Shown here: positions 44,709-53,797 of the stretch, piece by piece
Position numbering within the stretch: position 1 is the stretch's first letter
How the letters are laid out: every line of letters begins with the position of its first letter
Assembly (NCBI GenBank): GCA_901538445.1
Contig: LR594584.1
Span: forward strand, 3,759,051 to 3,823,050
DNA: 64,000 bases
Source: Gemmataceae bacterium
GTDB taxonomy: Bacteria > Planctomycetota > Planctomycetia > Gemmatales > Gemmataceae
Reading direction: 5' to 3'
Notes under the pieces: model-generated
Databases searched by the model: none
What the model saw: the letters and a program-made list of their open reading frames with translations, nothing else
Told to the model about the DNA's origin: nothing
Translations under genes and position numbers: made by a program

Positions 44709-45890
44709 TCAACAACAGGGCCGCTCGTCGCACCCGTCCGCGGCGCGGTCCGTGGTCTCGTCGTAGTCTTGCCCCTTGGTGTCTCGCGGGTGCCGGTGGG
44801 GCGAGCCTTTACAGTCGAACGGCTTCGCCCCGTCGAGCGGGACTTCTTCCAGAGGCTCGATCGGCTCGAACGCTCCGACGTACGGTTCACGCTGCATCAG
44901 GTGGAACGTCTTGTCGCAGACTGCGATCCGCTCACCCCGGACGAAGCGGTGCCCGTCATCGTCTTCAACAGACTTGAACGGTCCGCGATAGACGAGCGCC
45001 TGGTTGCGTTCGAGGCACGCGCCCTGCTTACCCTTGTGGGCCAGCACGGTGACCGAGCGAAACTCGATCCCCTCGACCACCCGCCACGGCGTCCGCTCGC
45101 GCTTCACCAACTCGATGCCGTGGAACCCGGCGGACTCGAACGCCTTAAGGAACTCGTCCTCGCGGAACGCGCCGGAGACGCAGCCGGACCACAGATCCGG
45201 GTTGCGACGCATGTCCTCGGGGACGGTCTCGTCGGCGACTATGTCGCTGATCGCGGCGCGGCCGTGGCGCTTCAGCACGCGGAAGATCTCGGCGAACAGT
45301 TGCCGCCGGTCCTCCGGCCGGACCAGATTCAGGACGCAGTTCGACACCACGCAATCGACGCTCGCGTCGGCGATCAGCGGGTGCTGCCGGCGGAGGCGGT
45401 CCTCAACAGATCGCAATCGGTGCCAGTCGGCCACGGACGTGACGGGATGCGCTGCGAGTTCCGCCTCTAGGCGGTCGAAGTCGAGGCGGAGATCCTGGAT
45501 GAGACCGTTGCGGAACTCGACATTGTCGTACCCCACTCGGCGGGCGACCTCGGGCCGGTTTCGGCGTGCTAACGCCAGCATCTCGGGATTGCAGTCCACC
45601 CCGATAACTCGCCCGGTCGGGCCAGCGACCTGGGCAGCGATGAAGCAAACCTTCCCGCCGCCCGCGCCGAGATCGAGTACCGTGTCCCCAGCACGGACGA
45701 ATGGCGTCGGGTCGCCACACCCATAGTCGCGCTCGATGACCTCGTCGGGAATCGCGGCCAGGTACGTCGGGTCGTACTTCACCGGGCAGCACAGCGCCGG
45801 CTCGACCGCCTTCGCCCCGGCCCCGTACCGCTCGCGAACCGCGTCCTCGACGAATCCCTCGTGCGTCGTTGGCAATCGAGCGTTACTCAT
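44709..45890 (-). CDS. arsM: Arsenite S-adenosylmethionine methyltransferase-like protein (ArsM)
   Basis: A 393-residue methyltransferase. The AdoMet site is VLDLGAGGGKVCFIAAQ. The Cys residues typical of ArsM are visible in DYGCGDPTP, VSNCVLNLV and SGCVSGAF, plus PALCCPVKYDP near the N-terminus. The last 40 residues are His/Asp/Cys-rich and end CDERPCC. It is expected to methylate trivalent arsenic, feeding ArsS, which lies 63 bases downstream. The ATG at 45890 overlaps the stop of the symporter gene (ATGA). A much longer open frame through the symporter region is a shadow. Confidence 0.88.
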   Translation of the reverse strand: MSNARLPTTHEGFVEDAVRERYGAGAKAVEPALCCPVKYDPTYLAAIPDEVIERDYGCGDPTPFVRAGDTVLDLGAGGGKVCFIAAQVAGPTGRVIGVDCNPEMLALARRNRPEVARRVGYDNVEFRNGLIQDLRLDFDRLEAELAAHPVTSVADWHRLRSVEDRLRRQHPLIADASVDCVVSNCVLNLVRPEDRRQLFAEIFRVLKRHGRAAISDIVADETVPEDMRRNPDLWSGCVSGAFREDEFLKAFESAGFHGIELVKRERTPWRVVEGIEFRSVTVLAHKGKQGACLERNQALVYRGPFKSVEDDDGHRFVRGERIAVCDKTFHLMQREPYVGAFEPIEPLEEVPLDGAKPFDCKGSPHRHPRDTKGQDYDETTDRAADGCDERPCC

Positions 45891-47296
45891 ATTTGACCTC
45901 CCATTTGTGTCGGCTCCGCCCGGCACCGGGGTGCGAGAAGAGAACCAGCCACCCCGCTCGCGAAGACGAACGGGATCCCGTACACCGCCCAGTACCAAGT
46001 GTAACCGCCGGCCTCTCCGAAAAAGAGATAGCACCCCAAGCCCCAGCCGACGCCGACTGTGATGCTCGCCCAGGCTCCCGCGGTATTCGCCCGCGGCCAG
46101 TAGAACCCGGCCAGCAGCGCGAACGACAGCGCGGCGATGGGGATGTTGGCGAGGATCAGGCGGTTTAGGATATCGTCCACCAACAGGTTCGCGCCGAGCC
46201 AACTGAGCGCTGCGAAGGCGACGGTGGCCGCCCGCTGCCGGCCGACGCTTGCCAGCCTGACGGGAGCAAAGTCGGCCACGACCATCGCGACCATCGCGCT
46301 CCACACGCCGGTCAGCGTGGTGACCGCCGCGACGAGTAGCGTGGCGTACACGACCCCGCGGACGAACGGCGGCAGCCACAACCCGACCATGACCGGGAGA
46401 GCCGTTTCGGGGGCCGTGAGGCCCGACACCTCGACGCGCAAGAACGCCGCGGCGAGTTGGGCGGAGGCGTACAGCACGAAGACCAGCACGGCCGCGATCC
46501 CGACCGCCAGCACCGCGACCCGCTCGGACGCGGCCGCGAACACCTTCTGCCCGTACCACGGCGAGCAGATGTAGGTGAAGCAGGTGATCACCACGAGCGA
46601 CGTGACGAACCAGTACGGCAGCGCCGGGTTGTTCCACTGGGTCACGGGGTTGACGGTCAACTGCTCGGGCGGGAACGCGGTCGCGAGGTCGCCGAAGCCG
46701 CCGTGCCGGTAGATCGCAACGCCGAGCAACGCCGGAATGACCGCGATGGTGACGCAGAACCCCAGCATGTCGGTCCGGATCACGGAGACGAGGCCGCCGC
46801 GGATCGTCAACCCGACGGCGAGGGCGGTCAAGCCCAGGCTCAGCACCCAGGGGTCCAGGCCGCCAGACCACGGGGCGAAAATGAGGGTTAGCGATTTCAC
46901 GTACGTCGCGGAGAACCCGACCATCGCGACGATCAGGAGGACGGAGGCGAACCGTCCGACCCCACGGCCGTATCGCTCGGTGAATAGCTCCGCCACGCTC
47001 GTCCGGTCGAACCGCTTCCACCGCCGGGCGACGGCGAGCGTGTACCAGCCGAGGCCCACGAGAAAGACCGCCGACAGGCCGACCGCCATCGGCCCGGACC
47101 GGTAGCCGACGCCGGAAAACGCGAGCAGCGTGGTCGTGTTGAACTCGGTCATCACGAGGGTTGGGACCAGCGCGAGCACGCCGATCCGCCGGCCGGCCAC
47201 GAGGAAGTCCTGCGACCGCCGAACGCGGGCGACCCCGACCGCGACAATCGCAATCACGAACGCCGAGAAGCCCAACCAGTCGAGTGGGTCTAGCAT
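45887..47296 (-). CDS. Sodium:solute symporter family transporter
   Basis: A 469-residue membrane protein of the SSS family with about 13 hydrophobic segments. The N-terminal SQDFLVAGRRIGVLALVPTL and the VGYRSGPMAVGLS loop are typical of SSS members. The substrate is unknown. Its place between a radical SAM gene (3-base gap) and arsM (4-base overlap) suggests it moves a precursor or product of the arsenic pathway. Confidence 0.85.
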   Translation of the reverse strand: MLDPLDWLGFSAFVIAIVAVGVARVRRSQDFLVAGRRIGVLALVPTLVMTEFNTTTLLAFSGVGYRSGPMAVGLSAVFLVGLGWYTLAVARRWKRFDRTSVAELFTERYGRGVGRFASVLLIVAMVGFSATYVKSLTLIFAPWSGGLDPWVLSLGLTALAVGLTIRGGLVSVIRTDMLGFCVTIAVIPALLGVAIYRHGGFGDLATAFPPEQLTVNPVTQWNNPALPYWFVTSLVVITCFTYICSPWYGQKVFAAASERVAVLAVGIAAVLVFVLYASAQLAAAFLRVEVSGLTAPETALPVMVGLWLPPFVRGVVYATLLVAAVTTLTGVWSAMVAMVVADFAPVRLASVGRQRAATVAFAALSWLGANLLVDDILNRLILANIPIAALSFALLAGFYWPRANTAGAWASITVGVGWGLGCYLFFGEAGGYTWYWAVYGIPFVFASGVAGSLLAPRCRAEPTQMGGQI

Positions 47297-47299
47297 GGA

Positions 47300-48259
47300 T
47301 CAACTCGCGCGGACGCCGAGCGTCAGGAGGTCGGACTCGCCCCGCTCGGTCGCCGCCCCTCGGACCAGCAACTCGGGCGCATGCGCCGTGAAGAACTCGT
47401 CGCACCAGAGGCAGTGGTTGCCCAGTTCCCGCGTCCGTTGCTCGCCGTACTCCTCGCTCAGGCCCAAGTACTCGCCCATTTTCTCCGGCCGTCCCTCGTT
47501 CAGGGCGCGGTAGACGGGGTGGGCCGCGCAGCGGTCGAGCATCCCGACCAACGATTCCGTCAGTAGTGACCCGATCGGCCGGCAGGTCATCGGGCAGCAC
47601 GGGTACACGTCGGCGAGTTGGATGTTCACCTCGCACCCCGGTTGCCCGTAGTCGAGGAAGCCCTTGGCCCCGCTCCAGTCGGAACAGAAGCGGTGTTCCG
47701 GCCCGGCCTTCGAAAGCCCCTTCTGCATCGCCCGCCCGCGCGGCCAGAGGGGGCCGATCCAAGTCCCCTCGATCGCCCCCCAGAAGGCGAACGTGCCCCG
47801 CCCGGCGTTCGCCGCAGTGTCACCCGCGAGGCCTTCGGCGGGCGACAGTTTCCGGGACCGGAACAGGTCTTCGAGAAGCCCTCGTCGCCGGATGGTGGCC
47901 TTGGGGTGGTACTGGTCCATGCTGGCGATGTCGATGCGGCACACGCCCGCGGCGAGTAACCGGTCGAGCATCCCGCCGTCGAGCAGGTCGCCGTTCGTCT
48001 GCACCATCAGCTTGACGAAACCGCCGTACCGGGTCCGCAGGCGGTCTAGCGTGTGAAACAGGAGGTCCGGCCAGGCGAGGACCTCTCCCCCGGACAGGAT
48101 AATCCGGTCGATCGGGACGCGCCCCGAGTCAGGGAGACTTTCCACGCACCGCGTCACCTCGTCGGCCGTCAACCCGGGGGCACCCGGCCCCGAGTGGTTG
48201 TAGCAATGCGGGCATCGCTGGTTGCAGTCCCGCGACACCACCCAGTAGATCGAATCCAT
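47300..48259 (-). CDS. Radical SAM protein, unknown substrate
   Basis: A 319-residue radical SAM enzyme. The motif SRDCNQRCPHCYNHSG (C-x3-C-x2-C) is at the very N-terminus, followed by RIILSGGEVLAWPDLLF. C-terminal Cys residues (VYPCCPMTC, LWCDEFF) may bind an auxiliary cluster. It stands upstream of the symporter, arsM, arsS and glycosyltransferase genes in one direction. It may add a step to arsenosugar-type chemistry, but the sequence alone does not define it. Confidence 0.82.
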   Translation of the reverse strand: MDSIYWVVSRDCNQRCPHCYNHSGPGAPGLTADEVTRCVESLPDSGRVPIDRIILSGGEVLAWPDLLFHTLDRLRTRYGGFVKLMVQTNGDLLDGGMLDRLLAAGVCRIDIASMDQYHPKATIRRRGLLEDLFRSRKLSPAEGLAGDTAANAGRGTFAFWGAIEGTWIGPLWPRGRAMQKGLSKAGPEHRFCSDWSGAKGFLDYGQPGCEVNIQLADVYPCCPMTCRPIGSLLTESLVGMLDRCAAHPVYRALNEGRPEKMGEYLGLSEEYGEQRTRELGNHCLWCDEFFTAHAPELLVRGAATERGESDLLTLGVRAS

Positions 48260-48317
48260 CCATGCTCCTCAGTCCGCGTCCAGATTCCAGCCGCGGTCGA
48301 AACGCGGCCCACGCCCG

Positions 48318-48719
48318 TCACTTCACCTCGAACTCGTGACCGGCGAGTCCACCTTCGGGGATTTCCACCGCCCACGGCGTTTTCGCGGCGTCCCCGTAGG
48401 CGGGTTTCCCCATCCGGCCGGCGAGGTCGGGGGACAACGTCACCTTGTAGCTGCCGGGAGGAATTCCCCCGCCGTGGGGAAAGGTCTTCGCGTCGAACGT
48501 GCCATCGAGTTGGAGCTGCCCACTCGGTTTCTCACCCTTGTAGGAGCTGCCTTCGGCGGGATGGAACCAGACGCTCCCGCCGGTCACCGGCTTCCCTTTA
48601 TGTGTAACCTTTCCGGTCGCCCCGACGAGCTTCGGGTTGTCGCCGCCGCACCCGGCCAAGGCCAGGAACAGCAAGGCGGCCGCAGCAGGCTTGAACGCGT
48701 ACTTTGGGAGGCGCCTCAT
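48318..48719 (-). CDS. Small lipoprotein with carboxypeptidase-regulatory-like fold
   Basis: A 133-residue lipoprotein. The lipobox is LALAGCGG (Cys about residue 22). The mature part has the beta-sandwich pattern seen in planctomycete carboxypeptidase-regulatory-like proteins: GKVTHKGKPVTGGSVWFHP, then IPPGSYKVTLS. It sits directly downstream of the DUF1559 gene, a pairing common in planctomycetes. Confidence 0.82.
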   Translation of the reverse strand: MRRLPKYAFKPAAAALLFLALAGCGGDNPKLVGATGKVTHKGKPVTGGSVWFHPAEGSSYKGEKPSGQLQLDGTFDAKTFPHGGGIPPGSYKVTLSPDLAGRMGKPAYGDAAKTPWAVEIPEGGLAGHEFEVK

Positions 48720-48806
48720 GAAGTCCTTTCGGTGGCAGGCTGGCGAGACCGACCGCGCCTCGGGCCGCCTGTCAGCCGGAGGTGCGGGCAAGGCCGATAC
48801 CGGCAC

Positions 48807-49775
48807 TCAATCGAAGGTGACGACCTGGCCGTCGGCCGGGCGGATCATGAGCCGGACCAGCGTGGACGGCGTGCCGTACCGGACGGTTCGCACGCTCCCG
48901 TCGCCGAACACGAACTGGGGGCCGCCGGCCGAACTGGGCGACCCCCAGTTGCCGCCGCCGCATGATTCGCTTCCGACGCTCCATCCGGCACCGGACGCCA
49001 GGTCCGGGAACCCGTTCAACTGCGAGTCGCTGAACAACCCGTCGCCGCAGCGCCCGACGCCACCGGTCCCGCCCATCACCATCGGCTCATCCCAGTACCA
49101 CGTCCCCGCTTGTACGGCCCGCGCCGCCATCGCCTTCTCGCCGAAGAAAATCGTGTTCGAGGTGCCGTCGGTGATCGAGGCGTGGGTCGAGACCTTGCCC
49201 CAGTTCGACCCGTAGGTCGTGAAGAACACCTGGTCGTTCGCGGCGTAGTCGGTGCGGCCGTTCGCACCCAACCCGGCATCGTTGTAGCTCCAGCCGGGAT
49301 AGACCGGATCAGTTGCCGGACTGGTCTGCGGGGTCGCGGACCTGCGAAGGGGCATGTAGTACGTCTTGACGGCGGTTCGGAACGTGGTCAACGGATCCCG
49401 AAACATGGCGTCCTGCTCAACGTACGGAAGCAGTTGGTACTGGGCCGAGCCGAGCGCGAACCGCGGTTGGTGTGTCGGGCTTCCCCAGAACGGCCGGAAT
49501 GCGCCGAATCCGGGGATCGTCGTGAAGGCGTTGGGTGTCGGGGGTGAAGGATTGAACGGCGTCGGGTAACCGCCGCTAGTTGGAAAATGACCGTTTGCGC
49601 TCTCGAAGTTGGCCGCGGCCAGGCCAATCTGCTTGAGGTTGTTCTGACTGCTCATCCGGGCCGCCGCTTCGCGGACCTTCTGGACGGCGGGGAGGAGCAG
49701 GCCGATGAGGATGGCGATGATGGCGATCACCACCAGCAGCTCGATCAGCGTAAACCCGGTTCTGCGTTGCATCAA
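48807..49775 (-). CDS. DUF1559 pilin-like protein
   Basis: A 322-residue protein. The N-terminus [20 protein letters not shown] with [19 protein letters not shown] is the canonical DUF1559 form; the end has [14 protein letters not shown]. It is probably processed by a prepilin peptidase and exported. It lies in a run of minus-strand genes between the DUF3179 selenoprotein and a lipoprotein. Confidence 0.92.
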   Translation of the reverse strand: MMQRRTGFTLIELLVVIAIIAILIGLLLPAVQKVREAAARMSSQNNLKQIGLAAANFESANGHFPTSGGYPTPFNPSPPTPNAFTTIPGFGAFRPFWGSPTHQPRFALGSAQYQLLPYVEQDAMFRDPLTTFRTAVKTYYMPLRRSATPQTSPATDPVYPGWSYNDAGLGANGRTDYAANDQVFFTTYGSNWGKVSTHASITDGTSNTIFFGEKAMAARAVQAGTWYWDEPMVMGGTGGVGRCGDGLFSDSQLNGFPDLASGAGWSVGSESCGGGNWGSPSSAGGPQFVFGDGSVRTVRYGTPSTLVRLMIRPADGQVVTFD

Positions 49776-49849
49776 ACACTCCTTGTAGGTGCCGATGAGG
49801 GCCGAGTACTGCGTTGCTTGTGCCCCCGGTCCTCAACGGGCGACAGTCG

Positions 49850-50833
49850 TCACTTGTCGGACGGGTACGTCTCGGACTTCGGGTGGAACTTGGCCCACAC
49901 CTCGCGGTACGACACGATGCCTTCGAGCGGGGTCAGGTGCTCGCCTTTGAGCGGGCCGGCTGTCGCCCGCCCGGTCGTCGGTTCCCACGTACTTCCGGTC
50001 TCCTTGTCGCGGATCCCCTTCTCCCCGCCCTCGAACGTCAGTTCCTTGTCACCGACCTTGCGGGAGAACAACCGCGCGGTCACGCTCTGCTTGTCGAACA
50101 GCACGGCGACCGGCTTGTCCCGCCACGTGTCGTTGACCACGGTGGCCTTCGCCAGCGCGTCGAACCGCCACGACTTGGCTTTCGTGCCGCTGGCGACGCC
50201 CAGTACGAACTGCTCGGGCTTCTTGAAAAAGTCCGTCTTGTACTCCTTGCTTGAGCGGCTCAACATCACCACGGTCCCGTCCGGGTACTGCTTGCTCCAG
50301 GTCTTCCAGTCCGTCATGACACAGGGGACCTGTTCGAGCTTCTCGCCCTTGAGTTTCCCCTGCATCGCCTCCCCGAGGATGTGGCTCCACAGGGTTCCGG
50401 TCTCCTTGTCGTACATCACCAGGCTCCGGTTCCAGAGCATCCCGGACACGCCGAACGTGAGCTTCTGCTTCCCGACCTCCGCGGCATACACGATGCCGTT
50501 GTGGCAGAGGTGTCACCACGTCGCGGCGACGGACTTGCCGCCGAGCGTGTCGTTGAGGATCTCGCGCCGCGGGCCGGTGAGCATGTTCACCGGGTACGCC
50601 CGCGACTCCTTGCCGACGGTCACCCCGATCACCAGCTCGGAGGGGTTCAGCGCTTCGCCGACGTCCTTCACTGCCTTGACCGGGAACTCCGTGATCGGCG
50701 GGAGCGGTTCGAGCAACTTCTGCGGGCGGAACTCCTCCGCCTTCGGCTGGGCGGTGGCGGGCCGGTCGCCACCGGCGAGTAGAGCGAACGCGAGTGGGAA
50801 GGCGATGGCCGGTTTCAGTCGATGCCGTCGCAT
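49850..50833 (-). CDS. DUF3179 selenoprotein (in-frame TGA read as Sec107)
   Basis: Read through one TGA (50515-50513), the frame gives a 327-residue exported DUF3179 protein: signal peptide (RLKPAIAFPLAFALLAGG), VIGVTVGKESRAYPVNML, EILNDTLGGKSVAATW-Sec-HLC, then FGVSGMLWNRSLVMYD. In this family the Sec position is the first Cys of the C-P-L-C motif, so the result is Sec107-x-x-Cys110. No start with a ribosome site follows the TGA, and the frame stays open on both sides. A hairpin suited as bacterial SECIS follows. The function of DUF3179 is unknown; the U-x-x-C pair implies redox or metal chemistry. A simple nonsense mutation is the alternative. Confidence 0.85.
50482..50498 (-). promoter_or_regulatory. 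Bacterial SECIS candidate for the DUF3179 gene
   Basis: In the mRNA, CGGCAU (nt 15-20 after the UGA) pairs with AUGCCG (nt 26-31) around the loop CGUGU, which has G at its second position. The loop starts 21 nt after the UGA, inside the usual 16-37 window. A lower stem CCUC/GAGG (nt 3-6 with 34-37) can extend it. Confidence 0.7.
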
Positions 50834-50877
50834 GGCGGCGCCTCGTGGTGAAGAGTGGGCGAGCAGGAGGTGGCGAA

Positions 50878-51741
50878 CTATTTTCGCGCCGGGGTTTGGT
50901 CGTTGAGCGACCAGTCGTACTCCAGGTACTTGACGGTCACCCCGGCGGCTTCGACCCACGCGGCGGCATCAGATTGGGGGAAGTGCTTACGCACCGCGGC
51001 GAGTTGGGCGGGGGAGGTGGCCGCGAAGTCCTTGCCGAACCACTCGATGATCTGCGAGATCTCGACCGTGCGGTTCCGCGGGTCCAGTTTCAGGTTGGCG
51101 GGGTTGGCGAAAAACGCCTTCGCGCTCGCGTCGAGCTGCTCGCCCAACTTATCGATCGTGAACGCCCGGTTTCGCAACGGAGGGCAGCCGACCGACGCGC
51201 AGACGATCGCGAAGTGGATCCGCGGCTCGCCCATCTTGCGGAGCACCTGGTGCTCGATGTCGTCGAGCGAGACCGACCTGCCGTCCACCGCGAGGAGCAG
51301 ATCCTTCCAGATGTTGTACCCGACCGCCTTCGCGGTGTGGTTGCGGATGCTCTTGGTCGGGTACTCCCGCAGGATGCCCCGGATCGTCACCGCGTTGTAC
51401 GCGTTGATCCAGAACGCGAGTTGGCCCTCCTTTGTCGCCGCCTTCGTCAGGTCCACGCACCCGAGCGCGGCCAGGTAGTCGTCCAGCGCCTTCACGTCCG
51501 CGTCGGACTTCTTCCACTCCGCGTACGCCACCATGCCCTTGTCATCGACGTACTTCCGGAGCAGGGCGTCGAACGCCGCGTGGTCCACGGCCGACAGGGC
51601 CGGGCGGTTCTGTTCCTTGCACGCCCGGCCGACATAGACCTTGTCGCCCGCCGCGGCCGCGGCGGGTGGGCCCAGCAGCACGGCGACCGTAACTCCGGCG
51701 ACCAGGGAGCCGGCCCAGACCGGGCGCATCAGACTTGGCAT
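50878..51741 (-). CDS. Exported DUF547 protein
   Basis: A 287-residue protein with a signal peptide ending near PPAAAAAGD and a DUF547 domain: DKGMVAYAEWKKS, FWINAYNAVTIRGIL, FAIVCASVGCPPLR and YLEYDWSLN. GGAGGA precedes the ATG at 51741. It begins the long minus-strand run that continues through the DUF3179 selenoprotein to the arsenosugar genes. A CRP-like site lies 77 bases upstream. Confidence 0.87.
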   Translation of the reverse strand: MPSLMRPVWAGSLVAGVTVAVLLGPPAAAAAGDKVYVGRACKEQNRPALSAVDHAAFDALLRKYVDDKGMVAYAEWKKSDADVKALDDYLAALGCVDLTKAATKEGQLAFWINAYNAVTIRGILREYPTKSIRNHTAKAVGYNIWKDLLLAVDGRSVSLDDIEHQVLRKMGEPRIHFAIVCASVGCPPLRNRAFTIDKLGEQLDASAKAFFANPANLKLDPRNRTVEISQIIEWFGKDFAATSPAQLAAVRKHFPQSDAAAWVEAAGVTVKYLEYDWSLNDQTPARK

Positions 51742-51817
51742 CTCACTTCCTCCGGTGGTACCCGGCCCGATCCGTTGAGCCGGTCGAGCCACTGTAGCCA
51801 CCCGAATCGCCCGCGTA

Positions 51818-51833
51818 TGTGAGCTACCCCACA
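51818..51833. promoter_or_regulatory. CRP/FNR-type palindrome (site 9)
   Basis: TGTGAG-CTAC-CCCACA sits between the divergent DUF547 gene (77 bases) and the small lipoprotein gene at 51912 (79 bases). It is well placed to control both. Confidence 0.65.
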
Positions 51834-51911
51834 GACACGCGCGGTTCATAAAAGGAGAATCCCGTCGTGTCGTTTGTGGCCACCCGTGACCCGAGTCGTG
51901 AGGATTGAGAA

Positions 51912-52073
51912 ATGCGTCGCGTGAAACTGCTCGTCTTGGTCGGGGCGTTCGCCCTGGCCGCCGCGGGGTGTAACGACACCCCGAAGCCGACGGATAAAGA
52001 CAAGCCGGGCGCGCCGACCAAGGCACCCGCGGACAACAAGGCGAAGCCCGCCGAGGGCAGCGGGTCGAACTGA
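51912..52073 (+). CDS. Small lipoprotein with EGSG tail (53 residues)
   Basis: A short gene of 53 codons plus stop. It has a basic start (MRRVKLLVLVGAFALA), a lipobox LAAAGC, and a Lys/Pro/Asp-rich mature part (PKPTDKDKPGAPTKAP). It ends AEGSGSN, matching the EGSG-x-R/N tail of three other small exported proteins here. A weak GA-rich ribosome site precedes it. It is divergent from the DUF547 gene with a shared CRP-like site. Confidence 0.72.
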   Translation: MRRVKLLVLVGAFALAAAGCNDTPKPTDKDKPGAPTKAPADNKAKPAEGSGSN

Positions 52074-52080
52074 TCGCACC

Positions 52081-53751
52081 TCAGCGAGGGCGTGCCACCA
52101 CCCGGCGCGGCCGGGGCCACCAGGTCTCGGCCGCGAGGAGGACGAAGAACGGCAGGTATTCCAGCCACACGACGCCGAAGTCGAACAGGTTCCGGGCCTC
52201 CTGGAACGCCGCCGCGCGATCGAACGTCTGGTACTCCATCCAGAACCGCAGGTAGTAGGTGAGCCCCAGCCCCGGCAACAGCCACCACGCCCGCCGCCCG
52301 GCGAACACGACCAGCGGGAGGCCCCAAAGCAGGTACCACGGGTTCGCGGCGCTCGTGAACAGCCACGCCCAGCCCAGCGTCAAGAAAGCCGCGCGGAGGA
52401 AGGTCCGCCGGGTCGGCCGGCGGTACGTCCCGACCGCCAGGCGCACCACGACCCCCGCCAGCGCGAGCCCCATCACCCCCTGGGCGAGCAGGAACGCCGC
52501 CTGCCGGTCGGACACCTCGAAGCCGGCCCTGGCGAACGCGGCGCGGCCCCCGATGACGACAGCTTCCCGCCGGGCGTCGGGTGTCACCACGAACCACCGC
52601 TCCACGCCCCCAGCGGAAGCCGGCCGCAAGTTCTCGTGAACAATCATGAACAGGAAGTCGTTCATCTCCCACCGGCCAAGGAACGTACCGAGGCCGGTCA
52701 CGGGCGTGTTCCCCGAGTCGGTGTGCTTCGGGGAGTAGAATGGCGCGTACCCGACCAGCACCACCGCCGCACACACCGCCAGCGGGAACACGCACCGCCA
52801 ACCCAGGCGGGCCAACAGGAGTCCGGCGACCACGGGGCCGAGCACGAGCGGGTAACTCTTGGCAAGGACCCCGAGGCCGAGGAACGCGCCCCCGCCCAGC
52901 GCCAGCCACCGGCCCCGCGATGAGGCCGGGCGACGCGGCACGGATGCGAACAGGTACATGGCGACGGTGGTGAAGAAGACGGCGATCGCGTCGAGGTGGG
53001 CCGAGTTCGACAGCTCCTTCATGACCAGCGGGCACCACGCGTACCCGACGCACCAGGTCGCGGGAAGCCGCAACCGCCGGAGGAGCGCGATCAGCACGGC
53101 CAGCGTGCCGAGATCGAAGCCGAGCAGGAGCACTTTCAGAACCAGCGCGTGACTCGCGAGTGAGGCGTCCGCCGGGGTCGCCACGGCCGCCGCCGCGAAC
53201 ACCACTTGAGAGGCCGGCGGGTAGATCGTGGGGACTTCCCGGTGGTGAACACGGTCGAATACCGTGCGCACCGTCTCGGAGCGGTTCGCCACGTCCCACA
53301 TCCCCGCCAAGTCACTCCCCGGCGGGGCCGCCGGGCCGAGGCGCTCGACCTGCTCCGGTGAGTACCGGAACGGATTCCCGCCCGCGGCCAGAACCTGCCC
53401 GTCCCAGAGGTAGCGGAAGTAATCGATCTCCTGGATCGGCTCGGAGGGCAGCAGCACGAGGCGGAACGCTAGCGCGTAACCGAGGATCAGGCGCAACCGC
53501 GCGGGCTGGATGCCCCGATCTCGTGGGGCGCGGACCACCGCCTTCGCCACCACGAGATACCCGACGAACGCGACGAGGAAGGCCGCGAGGACGGCGGGAA
53601 TCGGCCGGTCCGCGTGACCCACGCCGTACTGGAACTGAAAGCTCAGCCCCAGGACAACCGCGTAGCAGAGCAGCGAAACGAGGCCCGCGCTAGACAGGAA
53701 ACGGGCCAGCGGATCGACAGCCGGCGCCGCGGTCGGTACTGAGTTGTTCAA
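52081..53751 (-). CDS. Integral membrane glycosyltransferase (GT87/DUF2029-like)
   Basis: A protein of about 556 residues with around 11 hydrophobic segments. The early periplasmic loop PSEPIQEIDYFRYLWDGQVL followed by NPFRYSPE fits polyprenol-phosphate-sugar-dependent mannosyltransferases of the GT87 type. The start is TTG at 53751 with GGAG 8 bases upstream; the longer frame overlaps the patatin gene. The neighbouring GT2 enzyme at 55203-55997 resembles a polyprenyl-phosphate sugar synthase and could supply its donor. Confidence 0.78.
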   Translation of the reverse strand: MNNSVPTAAPAVDPLARFLSSAGLVSLLCYAVVLGLSFQFQYGVGHADRPIPAVLAAFLVAFVGYLVVAKAVVRAPRDRGIQPARLRLILGYALAFRLVLLPSEPIQEIDYFRYLWDGQVLAAGGNPFRYSPEQVERLGPAAPPGSDLAGMWDVANRSETVRTVFDRVHHREVPTIYPPASQVVFAAAAVATPADASLASHALVLKVLLLGFDLGTLAVLIALLRRLRLPATWCVGYAWCPLVMKELSNSAHLDAIAVFFTTVAMYLFASVPRRPASSRGRWLALGGGAFLGLGVLAKSYPLVLGPVVAGLLLARLGWRCVFPLAVCAAVVLVGYAPFYSPKHTDSGNTPVTGLGTFLGRWEMNDFLFMIVHENLRPASAGGVERWFVVTPDARREAVVIGGRAAFARAGFEVSDRQAAFLLAQGVMGLALAGVVVRLAVGTYRRPTRRTFLRAAFLTLGWAWLFTSAANPWYLLWGLPLVVFAGRRAWWLLPGLGLTYYLRFWMEYQTFDRAAAFQEARNLFDFGVVWLEYLPFFVLLAAETWWPRPRRVVARPR

Positions 53752-53797
53752 CGTGCGGTCTCCACGCGGTCGCGGGCGTTGTCGGCTCCACTTTGAA

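Noticed and set aside
44709-47762. A 1017-codon open frame running through the symporter region into arsM
   Set aside because: Only the last 394 codons (from 45890) match a family; the rest is an Arg/Gly/Pro-rich shadow of the symporter frame.
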